NCBI GenBank assembly: GCA_009777435.1
Contig: WRLW01000099.1
Location: forward strand, 1 to 6,084
DNA: 6,084 nucleotides
Source: Oscillospiraceae bacterium
GTDB lineage: Bacteria; Bacillota; Clostridia; Oscillospirales; UBA929
Reading direction: 5' to 3'
The notes beneath the pieces are model-generated. The model was not told the DNA's origin. It saw nothing but the letters and a program-made list of their open reading frames with translations, and searched no databases. A program made the translations under genes and the position numbers. This document shows, one piece after another, positions 5,597 to 6,084 of the stretch; position 1 is the first letter of the stretch, and the number at the start of each line of letters is the position of its first letter.

Positions 5597-6084
5597 TGGG
5601 TAACATCGGCAAGGTTGCCATTTTAGGTTACGGAACAGTCGGTTCGGGTGTGGCCGAATTATTGACGAAGAATACCGAGAGCATATCGCACAAGGCGGGC
5701 GCCCCCGTGACGCTCGGTTATATTTTAGATGTCAGGGATTTTCCGGGCAGTCCGGTCGAGAGCCTGTTTGTAAACGATGTGTCGGTGATACTGAACGACC
5801 CTGACGTGTGCGTGGCGGTTGAGACCATCGGCGGCGCGACGGCGGCGGCCGATTTCACGCGCCGTCTGCTTGAGGCGGGTAAAAGCGTGGTCACGTCCAA
5901 TAAGGAGCTTGTGGCGCGTCATGGGTGGGAGCTGCTGGCGCTGGCCAAGAAGCATAACGTCAACTACCTGTTCGAGGCGAGCGTGGGAGGCGGGATACCT
6001 ATAATACGCCCGCTGAGCCAATGCCTGCTGGCCAACCGCATTGAGGAGGTCTACGGCATCCTCAACGGAACCACAAATTATATA
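5596..6084 (+). CDS. hom: homoserine dehydrogenase (N-terminal part, runs off the right edge)
   Basis: Reduces L-aspartate-4-semialdehyde to homoserine with NAD(P)H, the branch point to threonine and methionine in the cytoplasm. The 163 codons present cover the nucleotide-binding domain and the start of the catalytic domain. Seen are the Rossmann loop ILGYGTVGSG (GxGxxG at 11-16), VAVETIGG (73-80), VVTSNKELVA (98-107, with the conserved Lys103), FEASVGGGIPII (126-137) and YGILNGTTNYI at the very end (153-163). The frame stays open to the edge; the substrate-binding region and any C-terminal ACT domain lie beyond it. The start is uncertain: GTG 5596 is the only conventional start after an in-frame TAA at 5575, but its ribosome site is too close. 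It follows the pseudo-ATPase gene by 28 bp with no terminator, so it is probably co-transcribed with rlmB and that gene. Confidence 0.94.
   Translation, partial: MGNIGKVAILGYGTVGSGVAELLTKNTESISHKAGAPVTLGYILDVRDFPGSPVESLFVNDVSVILNDPDVCVAVETIGGATAAADFTRRLLEAGKSVVTSNKELVARHGWELLALAKKHNVNYLFEASVGGGIPIIRPLSQCLLANRIEEVYGILNGTTNYI

Overview
The window looks like chromosomal DNA of a moderately GC-rich anaerobic Firmicute, probably a gut-type clostridium. The evidence is Gram-positive-style promoters and Shine-Dalgarno sites, GTG starts, a clostridial-type RlmB and alanine racemase, and a cytoplasmic GH13 enzyme. No close species can be named from the sequence alone. No mobile element, tRNA, rRNA or CRISPR array was found.

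Layout. (1) Bases 1-473, minus strand: the N-terminal 157 codons of a GH13 alpha-amylase-family enzyme (neopullulanase/cyclomaltodextrinase type), cut by the left edge. (2) 474-669: a divergent control region with one near-consensus promoter for the GH13 gene and one for alr. (3) 670-1845, plus: alr, alanine racemase. (4) 1859-2248, minus: a 129-residue protein resembling a histidine phosphotransfer (Hpt) domain that appears to lack the phospho-accepting histidine; it is tail-to-tail with alr, 13 bp apart. (5) 2249-2564: a second divergent intergenic region with promoters and two small hairpins. (6) 2565 to the right edge, plus: a tight probable operon of rlmB (23S rRNA 2'-O-methyltransferase), a 733-residue membrane protein, and the 5' part of hom (homoserine dehydrogenase), with gaps of 21 and 28 bp.

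The most unusual item is the 733-residue protein. Its membrane topology (4 helices, cytosolic loop, 2 helices, large cytosolic loop, 2 helices) is that of a P1B-type heavy-metal ATPase, and stretches of its second loop can be lined up by eye with the P and N domains. Yet every catalytic signature (TGES, CPC, DKTGT, TGDN, GDGxND) is missing or altered. I read it as a P-type ATPase pseudoenzyme with a long acidic N-terminal tail, placed between a translation gene and an amino-acid biosynthesis gene. Together with the His-less Hpt-like protein, the window encodes two apparently catalytically dead relatives of well-known families.

Functional links are mostly housekeeping: D-alanine for peptidoglycan (alr), ribosome modification (rlmB), threonine/methionine synthesis (hom) and maltodextrin breakdown (GH13). 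The roles of the pseudo-ATPase and the Hpt-like protein are not known from the sequence.
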